Assembly: GCA_016219185.1 (NCBI GenBank)
Contig: JACRBZ010000016.1
Span: 1-32,040 of the forward strand
Source: Deltaproteobacteria bacterium
GTDB lineage: Bacteria; Desulfobacterota; Desulfobacteria; Desulfobacterales; Desulfatirhabdiaceae
Reading direction: 5' to 3'
DNA length: 32,040 nt
The notes beneath the pieces are model-generated. The model was not told the origin of the DNA. It saw nothing but the letters and a program-made list of their open reading frames with translations, and made no database searches. Below are positions 22,947-31,506 of the stretch, piece by piece. Each line of letters opens with the position of its first letter. Position 1 is the stretch's first letter. Position numbers and translations under genes: made by a program.

Positions 22947-24506
22947 TCACCCCACCAGGTAGGACTGGGCGCGTTTCAGGTAGCGTTCCACCTGATCCTT
23001 CTGCCAGGCTTCGTCTTTTCCAAGTTCCCGAGCCATCACGCGGGCCACTTCGGGCGCGGCTTCCATGCTTGCCCGGGCATCCAGGATCAGCGCGCGGGTT
23101 CTTCTGGCCAGCACATCATCCAGGAAATAAGCCATTTCGCTTCTCACGGCCCATACCACTTCGGAAAAACGGTAGGGCAGACGTTCGTGGATGGGCTTAT
23201 CCAGCCATGGATCTTTATCCACAAGCCGTTTGATGAATCTGGCGTTGTTTCCGTACAGCGCGTAGGGGGCGTTGCCTTCATCGTCCGTGGACCATCCGTT
23301 GAGACTGAGATTTCGTGTCCGCGATTTTCGAGGATAAAGGGCTCCGATGGGAATCGCGGCATCAATGGTATCCTCACCCATTTTACGGTACGTGGTCCAT
23401 TTCCCGCCGGCAATGGTGATGAGCCCGGATGGTGACACGCTCAGATGATGATCCCGCGACAGGGATGCCGTATTTTTAGCGTTTCCGGTGTTGACCAGCG
23501 GCCTGATGCCGGCAAAAGCGGAAAGAACATCACTGGCCACCGGATCCTTGGTCAGGTATTTCGTCGCATGATCCAGAAGAAAGGACAGCTCTTCCTTAAA
23601 GGGAATGGGTTCGAGGCTGGGCTTATCTATCGGCGTATCCGTGGTGCCGACGATGACCCGGCCATGCCAGGGAACGGCGAAAAGAACCCGGCCGTCTTCG
23701 GTATGGGGAACCAGAACCGCGGTATCGCCGGGAAGAAATGTTTTATCCAGAACAATGTGAACCCCCTGGCTGGGTGCGATGATATTTTCATGATCCCTGG
23801 CATCCATTTTTAATATGGAATCCACGAAAATACCGGTGGCATTCACCACTGTCCGGGCCATCACTTCATATTCCCTGCCCGTCAGCTTATCGACGGCGAC
23901 CACGCCAGCGACAAGGCCGCTTGATTTAATCAGAGAGATCACCTGCGCGTAATTGAGCACGCAGGCCCCCAGATCTTCGGCGGTCTGGGCCAGAGTCACG
24001 GCCAGCCTGGCATCGTCGAACTGGCCATCGTAATAGATGACGCCGCCCTTCAGATCCCGGGGTTCCAGGGTGGGAATTTTTTCAAGGACCATTTCCCTTG
24101 AAAGAACCGTTGATTTTTCAAGGCCTAGTTTTCCGGCAAGCGCATCGTAGACCTTCAGGCCCACCCCGTAAAAAGGACCTTCCCACCAACTGTAATTGGG
24201 GACCACAAATGATTGATGGTGAACCAGATGGGGGGCGTTCTGTAAAAGCAGCCCGCGTTCATGAAGGGCTTCGAGCACCAGGGTGATGTTTCCCTGCTGA
24301 AGGTAACGGATACCGCCATGGATCAGTTTTGTACTGCGGCTCGATGTCCCTTGCGAAAAATCCCCTTGTTCGAGAAGAAGGGTGCTGTATCCCCTGGATG
24401 CGGCGTCGACGGCAGCGCCGAGCCCGGTCGCGCCTCCGCCGATCACCACCACATCCCAGATCTTCGATTCCTTATCCAGTCTTGACAGCATCTCACTACG
24501 AATCAT
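22947..24506 (-). CDS. glpD: FAD-dependent glycerol-3-phosphate dehydrogenase
   Basis: A 519-residue flavoenzyme that oxidises glycerol-3-phosphate to dihydroxyacetone phosphate at the inner membrane and feeds electrons to the quinone pool. The FAD-binding motif VVIGGGATGLGAAVDAASRG lies at residues 20-39. Next come GTSSRSTKLIHGGIRYLQQG (the GlpD signature), VVNATGIFVDSI, and a conserved WHGRVIVGTTDTP stretch; the second nucleotide contact is ITIAGGKWTTYRKMGED near residue 365. The C-terminal cap domain is complete. GGAGGGAG precedes the ATG. It appears intact, and it stands apart from the operon it converges on. Confidence 0.93.
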   Translation of the reverse strand: MIRSEMLSRLDKESKIWDVVVIGGGATGLGAAVDAASRGYSTLLLEQGDFSQGTSSRSTKLIHGGIRYLQQGNITLVLEALHERGLLLQNAPHLVHHQSFVVPNYSWWEGPFYGVGLKVYDALAGKLGLEKSTVLSREMVLEKIPTLEPRDLKGGVIYYDGQFDDARLAVTLAQTAEDLGACVLNYAQVISLIKSSGLVAGVVAVDKLTGREYEVMARTVVNATGIFVDSILKMDARDHENIIAPSQGVHIVLDKTFLPGDTAVLVPHTEDGRVLFAVPWHGRVIVGTTDTPIDKPSLEPIPFKEELSFLLDHATKYLTKDPVASDVLSAFAGIRPLVNTGNAKNTASLSRDHHLSVSPSGLITIAGGKWTTYRKMGEDTIDAAIPIGALYPRKSRTRNLSLNGWSTDDEGNAPYALYGNNARFIKRLVDKDPWLDKPIHERLPYRFSEVVWAVRSEMAYFLDDVLARRTRALILDARASMEAAPEVARVMARELGKDEAWQKDQVERYLKRAQSYLVG

Positions 24507-24648
24507 GATCTCCCTCCTCTGAACTCTCTATCGATTTATTATCTATAATTCCCATGGAACATCGGCTGGTTTAACGCGGCAAGCCGTTATATACGAGAAG
24601 ACCATAGGCCAAGCGCATTCGAATTGCAATAGCAACGGCGATAGACAA

Positions 24649-24677
24649 TTGACAAAACTACTGTTAGCCGGTACGGT
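24649..24677 (+). promoter_or_regulatory. Promoter candidate for the hybrid kinase
   Basis: TTGACA at 24649-24654 is followed after 17 bases by TACGGT at 24672-24677, about 60 bases before the kinase start codon. The -35 is perfect and the -10 is weak. The 230-base region between the divergent glpD and kinase genes must serve both; I see no clear operator in it. Confidence 0.33.
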
Positions 24678-24736
24678 ATGTCTACAAAAACAGAACAAAC
24701 ACATCCGCATCCTTTCAACCCGCAGGGCCACAACAC

Positions 24737-27520
24737 ATGCATAAAATATCCATCAAAAAACGGATGAACAATGCAAGGGTTTATCTGGGGCTGTTCATTT
24801 CCCTTGTTTCAGTTTTTCCTTCCCTTGTGTTTCCGGTGAATGCCGATAGCCTCCAGCAGAAAAATGTCTTGCTGCTGCACGCCGACAATCCGTTGCTTCC
24901 GGCAAATATCATGATGGATCATAATTTCAATTCAATTTTAAAGCTCACCAATCCCAGGCCCGTGGCGCTTTACAGTGAATATCTCGAGATGGTGCGATTT
25001 CGTTCGGAAGGCATCGAAAAAAAGACCCTGGATCTTTTAAAAGAAAAATATTCAACGCTCAAGCTGGATCTTATCATCGTTACCGACGACCAGTCCTGGG
25101 ATTATATGATTGCCCATGGAAAGGATGTTTTTCCGGAAGCACCCATCGTTTTTTGCGGAATAACGGCCGGCATCATTGATGTAAATACGTTGAAACCCAA
25201 TGTGACGGGCAATTTTAAACGTCTTGATGTAAAAAATAATTTTGAAAACATCTTGCATATCCAACCGAATACGAAAGAAATTTATGTGATTGTCGGCACC
25301 AGTGAACAGGATGCTTTTTACGAGGCATTTGCTCGCAACGTCGCGGCTGAATTTGAAAAGAACATAAAAATAACCTTTATTAAAGGGCTGAGCATCGAGG
25401 ATACGCAAAAGAAAATATCCAATCTTCCGCGCAGCACGGCGGTTTTTTATATTGCGATGTATAAAGACGGCACGGGTAAAACTTTCAACCCCAGGGATGC
25501 TCTATATCTGTTGAACAAAGCTGCGAATGTGCCGATTTATGCGCCATCGGATACATATTTGGGATATGGCATGGTGGGCGGGAATTTATTGAGCTTTGCC
25601 GATTTCAGCAGAAACGCCGCCGAAATTGCACTGCAAGTCTTAAACGGTAAAAACCCCGCCGATATTCCCGCTGTAGTCAGTCCCAATAAAAACTATTTTG
25701 ACTTTAAAGAAATGCAGCGGTGGGGAATCCACGAAAAAAATCTGCCCCAGGGAAGTATCATCATCAACAAGCAACCCGGTCCCTGGGAGTTGTATCGATG
25801 GCAGGTTATCAGCGTAATATCCATCGGGGTGTCGGGATTCGTGCTGATTTTATTCCTGATTTTCCAGATCCGTTTGAAGCGCAAAGCCAGGGCGGAAGTT
25901 TTAGAAGTGAATGCCGAACTTGAAAAGTCGAATCGTATGCTGGAAGCGGATATCGCCGAGCGTATGCGGACAGAGAAGTCACTGGCGGAGAACGAATCCC
26001 GTCTGCGCACGCTGCTGCAAACCATCCCTGACCTGATCTGGCTGAAAGATGTGGACGGCGTTTATCGATTCTGCAACCCGATGGCAGAGCGGTTTTTCGG
26101 AGCCAGGGAAACGGACATTGTCGGCAAAAGCGACTATGATTTAGTAGGCAGGGAACTGGCCGACTTCTTCCGCATGCACGACCGCAAGGCCATAGCAGCC
26201 GGCAAGCCCACCGCCAACGAGGAATGGCTCACTTTTGCCGATGATGGTTACCGGGGACTTTTTGATACCATCAAGACCCCGATGCGTAATGCCGAAGGCA
26301 AGCTGATCGGTATACTGGGAATCGCTCACGACATCACGGCCCGCAAACAAGCGGAAGAGGCACATAAAAAGCTTGAAGCACAGTTCCGTCAGGCGCAGAA
26401 GATGGAGGCCGTGGGACGGCTCGCCGGCGGCGTGGCCCATGACTTTAACAACATGCTGAGCATCATCATCGGATATGCGGAACTGGCGCTGAACTCGATT
26501 GATCCGTCCGCTCCGCTCCATGCCAACATCCATGAAATCACAAAGGCCGCCCAGCGTTCCGCGGATCTCACCCGTCAGCTCCTTGCCTTTGCCCGAAAAC
26601 AGACGATTGCTCCAAAAGTCCTTGATCTCAATGACACCATCGCGGGTATGCTCAAAATGCTCAGGCGGCTGATCGGTGAGGATATCGACCTGCTCTGGAA
26701 ACCGGGTGGCAATCTGTGGTCGGTGAACATGGACCCGTCCCAGCTTGATCAGATTCTGGCCAACCTGACGGTAAATGCCCGGGATGCGATCTCCGGCGTC
26801 GGGAAGATAACCATCGAGACCGGCAACGCAGAATTCGAAAAGGATTACTGCGAAACCCATGCTGGTTTTATTCCCGGACATTATGTTCTGGTGGCGTTCA
26901 GCGACGATGGATGCGGTATGGACAAAGAGATCCTCTCTCAACTCTTTGAACCCTTCTTCACCACCAAGCCGCTGGCAAAGGGAACGGGCCTCGGCCTGTC
27001 CACGGTATACGGCATCGTGAAGCAGAACCACGGCTTCATCAATGTCTACAGTGAGCCGGGAAAAGGCACGACATTCAAATTCTATCTGCCACGGCACGAA
27101 TCCGAGCAGGTGCTGGCCGATGAAACGCACCCGGCGGGCAAGGTGCCGACCGGCACTGAGACCGTGCTGCTGGTTGAGGACGAAGCATCGTTGCTCGAAC
27201 TTGCCAGGATTCTGCTCGAAAAATTGGGCTACACGGTGCTGGCCGCCGGCAGTCCGAACCTGGCAATCCAACTGGTAATGGAATACACGGGCGAGATCCA
27301 TCTGCTGATGACCGACGTGGTCATGCCGGAAATGAGCGGCCGCGACCTCCGGCATCGGCTCGATGCCCTGCTGCCGAACCTCAAATGCCTGTTCATGTCC
27401 GGATACACCGCCAATGCCATTGCCCATCACGGTGTCCTGGATGAAGGTCTTCACTTTCTCCAGAAGCCCTTTTCCCGGGAGACGCTTGCCGCAAAACTTC
27501 GCGAAGCGTTGAACGATTAG
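24737..27520 (+). CDS. Hybrid histidine kinase with a binding-protein-like sensor domain
   Basis: A 927-residue membrane sensor. Residues 15-36 anchor or export it. Residues about 40-330 form a periplasmic domain of the ABC-transporter substrate-binding type (PF04392-like: NVLLLHADNPL, LIIVTDDQSWDYMI, PIVFCGITAGI, YAPSDTYLGYGMVGG), likely sensing a small solute. A helix at 355-380 crosses the membrane and leads into a coiled coil. A PAS domain follows (about 420-540), then HisKA with H568 in GGVAHDFNNML, and an ATPase domain with NLTVNARDAI, DDGCGMD and GTGLGLS. The C-terminal receiver has VEDE and phosphoacceptor D860 in MTDVVMPEMSG. The phosphorelay has no His-phosphotransfer or DNA-binding partner here. 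The ribosome site is weak. It is followed by a DUF4405 gene. Confidence 0.9.
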   Translation: MHKISIKKRMNNARVYLGLFISLVSVFPSLVFPVNADSLQQKNVLLLHADNPLLPANIMMDHNFNSILKLTNPRPVALYSEYLEMVRFRSEGIEKKTLDLLKEKYSTLKLDLIIVTDDQSWDYMIAHGKDVFPEAPIVFCGITAGIIDVNTLKPNVTGNFKRLDVKNNFENILHIQPNTKEIYVIVGTSEQDAFYEAFARNVAAEFEKNIKITFIKGLSIEDTQKKISNLPRSTAVFYIAMYKDGTGKTFNPRDALYLLNKAANVPIYAPSDTYLGYGMVGGNLLSFADFSRNAAEIALQVLNGKNPADIPAVVSPNKNYFDFKEMQRWGIHEKNLPQGSIIINKQPGPWELYRWQVISVISIGVSGFVLILFLIFQIRLKRKARAEVLEVNAELEKSNRMLEADIAERMRTEKSLAENESRLRTLLQTIPDLIWLKDVDGVYRFCNPMAERFFGARETDIVGKSDYDLVGRELADFFRMHDRKAIAAGKPTANEEWLTFADDGYRGLFDTIKTPMRNAEGKLIGILGIAHDITARKQAEEAHKKLEAQFRQAQKMEAVGRLAGGVAHDFNNMLSIIIGYAELALNSIDPSAPLHANIHEITKAAQRSADLTRQLLAFARKQTIAPKVLDLNDTIAGMLKMLRRLIGEDIDLLWKPGGNLWSVNMDPSQLDQILANLTVNARDAISGVGKITIETGNAEFEKDYCETHAGFIPGHYVLVAFSDDGCGMDKEILSQLFEPFFTTKPLAKGTGLGLSTVYGIVKQNHGFINVYSEPGKGTTFKFYLPRHESEQVLADETHPAGKVPTGTETVLLVEDEASLLELARILLEKLGYTVLAAGSPNLAIQLVMEYTGEIHLLMTDVVMPEMSGRDLRHRLDALLPNLKCLFMSGYTANAIAHHGVLDEGLHFLQKPFSRETLAAKLREALND

Positions 27521-27559
27521 AATACGAATCTTTAATATGCGTTGTTTGGAGGGATTATC

Positions 27560-27829
27560 ATGTCAATGAATAAAGCTGTAAAACTCTGGTTCGTTAATGT
27601 CATTTCTTTTGCTTTGTTTTCGCTTCTGACCCTTACGGGCCTGATAAACTGGTTGTTTATCCCCAGGGGCGGCGGCAACGAAGGCGGGTTCGCGGTTCAT
27701 CTCAGGCATTTTCTTCGAGAAGTTCACGAATGGACGGCCTTGATGTTCATTGTCATGATCCTGATCCATCTGGCCCTGCACTGGACCCATATCAAATCCA
27801 ATTTACAGAAATATGGAATAATCAAGTAA
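27560..27829 (+). CDS. DUF4405 small membrane protein
   Basis: An 89-residue protein with two membrane helices (about 7-28 and 54-74). Its VHEWTALMFIVMILIHLALHW segment has the spaced histidines (three near residues 56, 69 and 73) typical of DUF4405, a family resembling the haem-coordinating helices of cytochrome b-type subunits; haem binding here is inference. The ATG at 27560 is chosen because GGAGGG lies 6 bases upstream; an earlier in-frame start at 27542 precedes that site. It lies 39 bases after the hybrid kinase and probably shares its transcript. Short single-domain length is normal for the family. Confidence 0.78.
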   Translation: MSMNKAVKLWFVNVISFALFSLLTLTGLINWLFIPRGGGNEGGFAVHLRHFLREVHEWTALMFIVMILIHLALHWTHIKSNLQKYGIIK

Positions 27830-27861
27830 CAGACGTCTGGCACAGCAGTTTATCGGATTGC

Positions 27862-27903
27862 CGCACAAACGCTGCCGATTGCAGATCAGCGGGCGTTTGT
27901 GCG
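27862..27903. terminator. Hairpin between convergent genes, likely terminator
   Basis: CGCACAAACGC (27862-27872) pairs perfectly with GCGTTTGTGCG (27893-27903), an 11-bp stem around a 20-base loop that itself has GCTG/CAGC pairing. It lies between the DUF4405 and EF-hand stop codons. The T-run is weak on both strands, so it may act in both directions or need Rho. Confidence 0.6.
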
Positions 27904-27916
27904 TTTGGTTAATCCG

Positions 27917-28459
27917 TCATGCCTTGATATCGACAATGTTTCCGACCAACGAATTGAGATTACCCGACCCTTGCTGATTCTGTTGACTCTGGCTCGCTCC
28001 CTCGGGATGTTCCAGGGCATATGCCATTTCTTCTTCATAGGAAACCGTGCCGTCCTTGTTAATATCCTTTTCATCATAAACCTTGCTGTCTGATTGGGAA
28101 CCCGCACTCGATGCGGATGCTTTTTGAGCTCCGCCAGTCCCGCCTCCCCGCCCTCCCGCCGGCGGTCCCTGCGATATCTTTTCCTGAATCTTGGCATATG
28201 CTTCTTGAGCTGCCTTGAGATCGCCTGAATCCAGAGCCTTGCCGAGAGTGTCAATATCCGCGCTCATCGGATTGGTCCCCGTGCCGTTTTGGGTGGGACT
28301 ATCCTTTTGAAGTTGGGCATAGGCCTTTTTTGCATCGTCGAGATTTCCCGATTTCAGCGCAGTGCCGAGGGTTTCAAAATCCTTCTTTATCTTGTCAAAA
28401 GAAGTGGCTTGATTCGTCTGATATGTATTCACGCTTGAAGAAATTCCCGAAATCGACAT
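27917..28459 (-). CDS. EF-hand protein with a tandem helical repeat, CpxP-like partner
   Basis: A 180-residue acidic protein. Residues 20-50 and 70-95 are two copies of a short repeat: FETLGTALKSGNLDDAKKAYAQL and IDTLGKALDSGDLKAAQEAYAKI differ at only some positions. A Gly-rich linker (GGRGGGTGG) follows, then one EF-hand loop DINKDGTVSYEE that should bind Ca2+. There is no Sec signal; the N-terminus MSISGISSSVNTYQ resembles the Ser-rich starts of proteins exported by flagellar or type III routes, which is only a resemblance. Start 28459 has GGAGATC upstream and is preferred to the longer frame from 28543. It is transcribed away from a CpxR/CpxA-like pair, with a perfect CpxR box between them, so it is likely a target of that system. 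Function is otherwise unknown. Confidence 0.78.
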   Translation of the reverse strand: MSISGISSSVNTYQTNQATSFDKIKKDFETLGTALKSGNLDDAKKAYAQLQKDSPTQNGTGTNPMSADIDTLGKALDSGDLKAAQEAYAKIQEKISQGPPAGGRGGGTGGAQKASASSAGSQSDSKVYDEKDINKDGTVSYEEEMAYALEHPEGASQSQQNQQGSGNLNSLVGNIVDIKA

Positions 28460-28582
28460 TTTTGATCTCCTTTTGTTTAAGTTGAATAACTGTTGTCCGT
28501 GATGTTTTTTTAAGTTGGCTGCTTTTGTTTTTATTATCTGCATATTATATTATTTTATAAGTCAATTTATCGTTAATCTTGT

Positions 28583-28597
28583 GTAAAGTTTTGTAAA
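28583..28597. promoter_or_regulatory. CpxR-type binding site (GTAAA-N5-GTAAA)
   Basis: GTAAA at 28583-28587 and GTAAA at 28593-28597 match the CpxR consensus exactly with the correct 5-base spacer. The site lies 124 bases upstream of the EF-hand start and about 140 bases upstream of the response-regulator start, so it could control both divergent genes. Confidence 0.65.
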
Positions 28598-28737
28598 GTA
28601 ATTAGACCCCCTCCGGTTATTGTTCTATATTGCAGGTGAAAAGCAATTGACGAACGCATGATATTCCAACCATACATGATCACTGCATATTTAAATTATG
28701 GTTGTTTTGCCGCCTTTTGCCGGAAAAAGGAGATAAC

Positions 28738-29442
28738 GTGGAGCGGGTTCTTATCATTGATGACGATACGGGGTTGTGTGAGTTGCTTATCGAATATCTG
28801 ACTCCGGAAGGCTTTCAGGTGGATGCAGTCCATGACGGACAATCCGGGGCAGATCAGGCATGTATGCAGAATTATGACATGATCGTGCTGGATGTGATGC
28901 TCCCGAAGAAAAACGGGTTTGAAGTGTTGCAGCAGCTCCGCAGCAGAATTTCCACCCCGGTGGTGATGTTGACGGCCCGCGGGGATGACGTGGACAGGAT
29001 AATCGGCCTGGAGATGGGGGCTGACGACTATCTTCCCAAGCCGTTCAATCCACGGGAGCTGGTTGCCCGCATTCGCGCGGTGCTGAGACGGGTAAAACCG
29101 GATAATGGCGAGATGAGGCACCTTGCCGGGCCGGATAGGCTGCTTATGGTCGGCGATGTCAGGATGGATCTTGGAACCCATGGGGTCACTTGTGCGGACG
29201 CACCGATAGAGCTTACCGCCGTCGAATTCAATCTGCTCGAGCATTTGCTGCGGAACGCGGGCCGACTCGTTTCCCGGAAATATCTCGCCAAGACCGTTCT
29301 GGGCCGGGAGATGTCCTCTTATGATCGAAGCATCGATGTTCATGTCAGCAAACTGCGCAAAAAACTTGGCCTTGAGCCGGCGGGCATGGAACGGATTAAA
29401 ACGATTCGAGGCGTGGGATATTTGTATGTGCTCTCCGGTTGA
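28738..29442 (+). CDS. cpxR: OmpR-family response regulator (CpxR-like)
   Basis: A 234-residue regulator. The receiver domain starts VLIIDDDTGLCELL and has phosphoacceptor D52 in MIVLDVMLPKKNG, with the signalling residues VMLTARG and the Lys of GADDYLPKPF. The winged-helix output domain follows from about residue 135 (ELTAVEFNLLEHLL, SYDRSIDVHVSKLRKKLG, IKTIRGVGYLY), standard for OmpR/PhoB family. The closest style is CpxR, including LVSRKYLAKTVLGREMSSYDRS. The start is a GTG at 28738 because AAGGAGATAAC lies just before it; an ATG at 28702 is too far and has no ribosome site. The kinase gene follows 33 bases downstream. A CpxR box sits in its upstream region, so autoregulation is likely. 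Confidence 0.9.
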   Translation: MERVLIIDDDTGLCELLIEYLTPEGFQVDAVHDGQSGADQACMQNYDMIVLDVMLPKKNGFEVLQQLRSRISTPVVMLTARGDDVDRIIGLEMGADDYLPKPFNPRELVARIRAVLRRVKPDNGEMRHLAGPDRLLMVGDVRMDLGTHGVTCADAPIELTAVEFNLLEHLLRNAGRLVSRKYLAKTVLGREMSSYDRSIDVHVSKLRKKLGLEPAGMERIKTIRGVGYLYVLSG

Positions 29443-29475
29443 CATTTATCAAGACAGAAAAATCCGGGAACGATT

Positions 29476-30858
29476 ATGCCGAAACAAAGCATTTTTTTAA
29501 AAATTCATCTCTCATTCTGGCTTGCCACTGTCCTTATCGTTGCCACTCAGATTTCCCTGGACCGTTTGATGGACCCGAGGCCACCGATGGATCACCCGCC
29601 GCATCAACACCTCGATGCTTCCCTTGTCCTGTATGGAGAGGCAGTCATGGGCCGGCATCTCGACGGCAATCCTGAAGCCGCCGTTCAAAGAATCACAAAC
29701 CAGTTTCAAAATGCTACCGGCATCAAGGCTCATTTGCTGGATCCATTGTATCAGGATATCGGCAGTCACGCCCTGTCTCCGGAAGCGCGCAATCTTGCTG
29801 AGCGCGCCAGCCAGAGTCAGAAACCGGAAACATCTTCTTCAATAAATCCCTTGATGATGGCAATACCCATGAAAGGGCCGGATGACAAAGGGTATATCGT
29901 TGTCGGCGAATTTCCGCGTGAACCCCGCGGACCCCGTCCAGGCGGCGCCTTACATCTGGCGGAGGGACTCTGCGTCATTATGATAATTTCCGGCGCGGTT
30001 TGCTACATGCTGGCCCGCTATCTGACCTCGCCGGTCATCGCCCTTCGGGAGGCGACGCGACGCGTTGCCTCGGGTGAACTGAGCGTTCGCATCGCGCATA
30101 CCATCGGCAATCGGAAAGACGAGCTTTCAGAACTTGCAGGTGATTTTGACCATATGACGGAGCGCATCGAGCTGCTCATGACGTCGCAGCGGCAATTGCT
30201 CGGGGACATATCTCATGAACTCCGGTCGCCGCTGGCCAGACTGAATGTGGCCCTGGAACTGGCCCGAAGATATACCGGCCCGGAGGCTGAAAACGCCCTG
30301 ACAAGGATCGAGCATGAAGCGCGGTCCTTGAATAAACTGATCGGCCATGTACTGACGCTGACCCGGCTTGAATCCGGATCTGACAGGATTCAGATGGAAT
30401 CCGTCAATCTTTCCCCGCTTGTGCGGGAGATAACCGCGGACGGAGACTTTGAAGCGCGGGGAAACAACCGATGCGTCAAACTGTCGGCAATCGATGCATG
30501 CATCGTTCAGGGAAACGATGCATTGCTGCGCCAGGCAATTGAAAATATTGTCCGGAATGCCATCCAGTATACGGTTGAGTCAACCAGTGTCGAATTTTAC
30601 CTGAAAAAAATTGAGATCAACGCTGCACCGTATGCTGAAATCACCGTGAGAGATCACGGCCCCGGCGTTCCGGATGCAGATATCCGGAATATCTTCCTTC
30701 CATTTTTCAGAGTATCGACCGCCCGTGAGCGAAAGACGGGCGGAACAGGGCTTGGCCTTGCAATCGCCGAACGCGCCGTGCGCCTTCACCACGGTACATT
30801 GAAAGCCGCCAATGCCCCTGACGGCGGTTTTGTGGTTACCATGCATCTTCCGCTGTGA
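29476..30858 (+). CDS. cpxA: Envelope-stress sensor histidine kinase (CpxA-like)
   Basis: A 460-residue inner-membrane sensor. Helices at about 8-28 and 160-180 flank a periplasmic domain of about 130 residues. Its start is rich in His and Pro (PPMDHPPHQHLD), which could bind a metal ion, though that is inference. A HAMP linker follows (residues about 180-235), then the phosphoacceptor H247 in LLGDISHELRSPLARL and an ATPase domain with the N box IENIVRNAIQY, RDHGPGVPD, and G2 box GTGLGLAIAERAV. It pairs with the response regulator just upstream. Known CpxA proteins respond to misfolded envelope proteins and metal stress. Length and motif order are complete. Confidence 0.9.
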   Translation: MPKQSIFLKIHLSFWLATVLIVATQISLDRLMDPRPPMDHPPHQHLDASLVLYGEAVMGRHLDGNPEAAVQRITNQFQNATGIKAHLLDPLYQDIGSHALSPEARNLAERASQSQKPETSSSINPLMMAIPMKGPDDKGYIVVGEFPREPRGPRPGGALHLAEGLCVIMIISGAVCYMLARYLTSPVIALREATRRVASGELSVRIAHTIGNRKDELSELAGDFDHMTERIELLMTSQRQLLGDISHELRSPLARLNVALELARRYTGPEAENALTRIEHEARSLNKLIGHVLTLTRLESGSDRIQMESVNLSPLVREITADGDFEARGNNRCVKLSAIDACIVQGNDALLRQAIENIVRNAIQYTVESTSVEFYLKKIEINAAPYAEITVRDHGPGVPDADIRNIFLPFFRVSTARERKTGGTGLGLAIAERAVRLHHGTLKAANAPDGGFVVTMHLPL

Positions 30859-30920
30859 TTGGGTTAACTTTTGCAGCAGAAAGCACCCCGACATGCCACA
30901 TTTTGTGAATCAATACTTTC

Positions 30921-30949
30921 TTGACATACATGACCACTCCTCTTATCCT
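30921..30949 (+). promoter_or_regulatory. Sigma-70-like promoter candidate for the VanZ gene
   Basis: TTGACA at 30921-30926, a 17-base spacer, and TATCCT at 30944-30949 (four of six). It lies about 115 bases before the VanZ-family start and after the kinase stop, with a short TGCCCG/CGGGCA hairpin (30986-31000) in the leader. Confidence 0.45.
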
Positions 30950-31009
30950 CTCATCTCAAAGAAGCGACGTCTTATCTAACCCCCATGCCCGGAGCGGGCA
31001 CAACGAAGG

Positions 31010-31030
31010 ATGAAAATTGGTCATTTTCAT
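31010..31030. promoter_or_regulatory. 8-bp perfect inverted repeat upstream of the VanZ gene
   Basis: ATGAAAAT (31010-31017) and ATTTTCAT (31023-31030) flank a 5-base spacer. It sits between the promoter candidate and the VanZ start codon, where a repressor could act. No cognate regulator is identified. Confidence 0.35.
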
Positions 31031-31062
31031 ATAAAGCTAAACAAGGATGATGTATTGCAACC

Positions 31063-31506
31063 ATGTTGAGTAGAAATTTTATTAAATACTGGTCTCCGGT
31101 TATTCTCTGGATGGGTGTTATATTCTGGATGTCCACCGGATCGTTTTCCTCGGAGAATACTTCCCATATTATTGAACCGCTGTTGAAATATCTTTTACCC
31201 CAGATCTCCCCACATGCCGAGGAACTTATCCATGGTATAACCAGAAAGACAGGACATGTTGCCGAGTATTTCATCCTGGGACTTCTTTTATTTCGTGCTT
31301 TTCGCGGCGAATCCATGCAAATATGGCGTCTGCGTTGGACAATATACACCATTACCGGCGTGGCGCTTTTTGCGCTAAGCGATGAATTTCATCAGGTATT
31401 CGTTACGACAAGAGATGCTTCTCTCATTGATGTCGGTATTGACTCGGCAGGCGGCGCTCTATCTCAACTTGTAATGATGCGCTGGAATTTCCGACGCTGG
31501 AAATAA
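31063..31506 (+). CDS. VanZ family membrane protein
   Basis: A 147-residue integral membrane protein. The VanZ pattern is complete: an N-terminal helix (YWSPVILWMGVIFWMS), RKTGHVAEYFILGLLLFRAF in the middle, and DEFHQVFVTTRDASLIDVGIDS with its conserved Asp, Glu, His and Gln near residues 107-127, then a final helix. VanZ proteins are linked to low-level glycopeptide resistance in Gram-positives, but in Gram-negatives their role is unknown and resistance should not be assumed. It stands alone, about 200 bases after the kinase gene. The ribosome site (AAGGATG) is 13 bases away, so the start is a little uncertain. Confidence 0.87.
   Translation: MLSRNFIKYWSPVILWMGVIFWMSTGSFSSENTSHIIEPLLKYLLPQISPHAEELIHGITRKTGHVAEYFILGLLLFRAFRGESMQIWRLRWTIYTITGVALFALSDEFHQVFVTTRDASLIDVGIDSAGGALSQLVMMRWNFRRWK

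Noticed and set aside
26141..27454. 437-codon minus-strand open frame
   Set aside because: Antisense to the PAS, kinase and receiver domains of the hybrid kinase, with no recognisable motif.
31063..31506. Reading the VanZ gene as glycopeptide resistance
   Set aside because: No van ligase or regulator genes are present, and VanZ-family proteins are widespread in organisms where glycopeptides do not enter.
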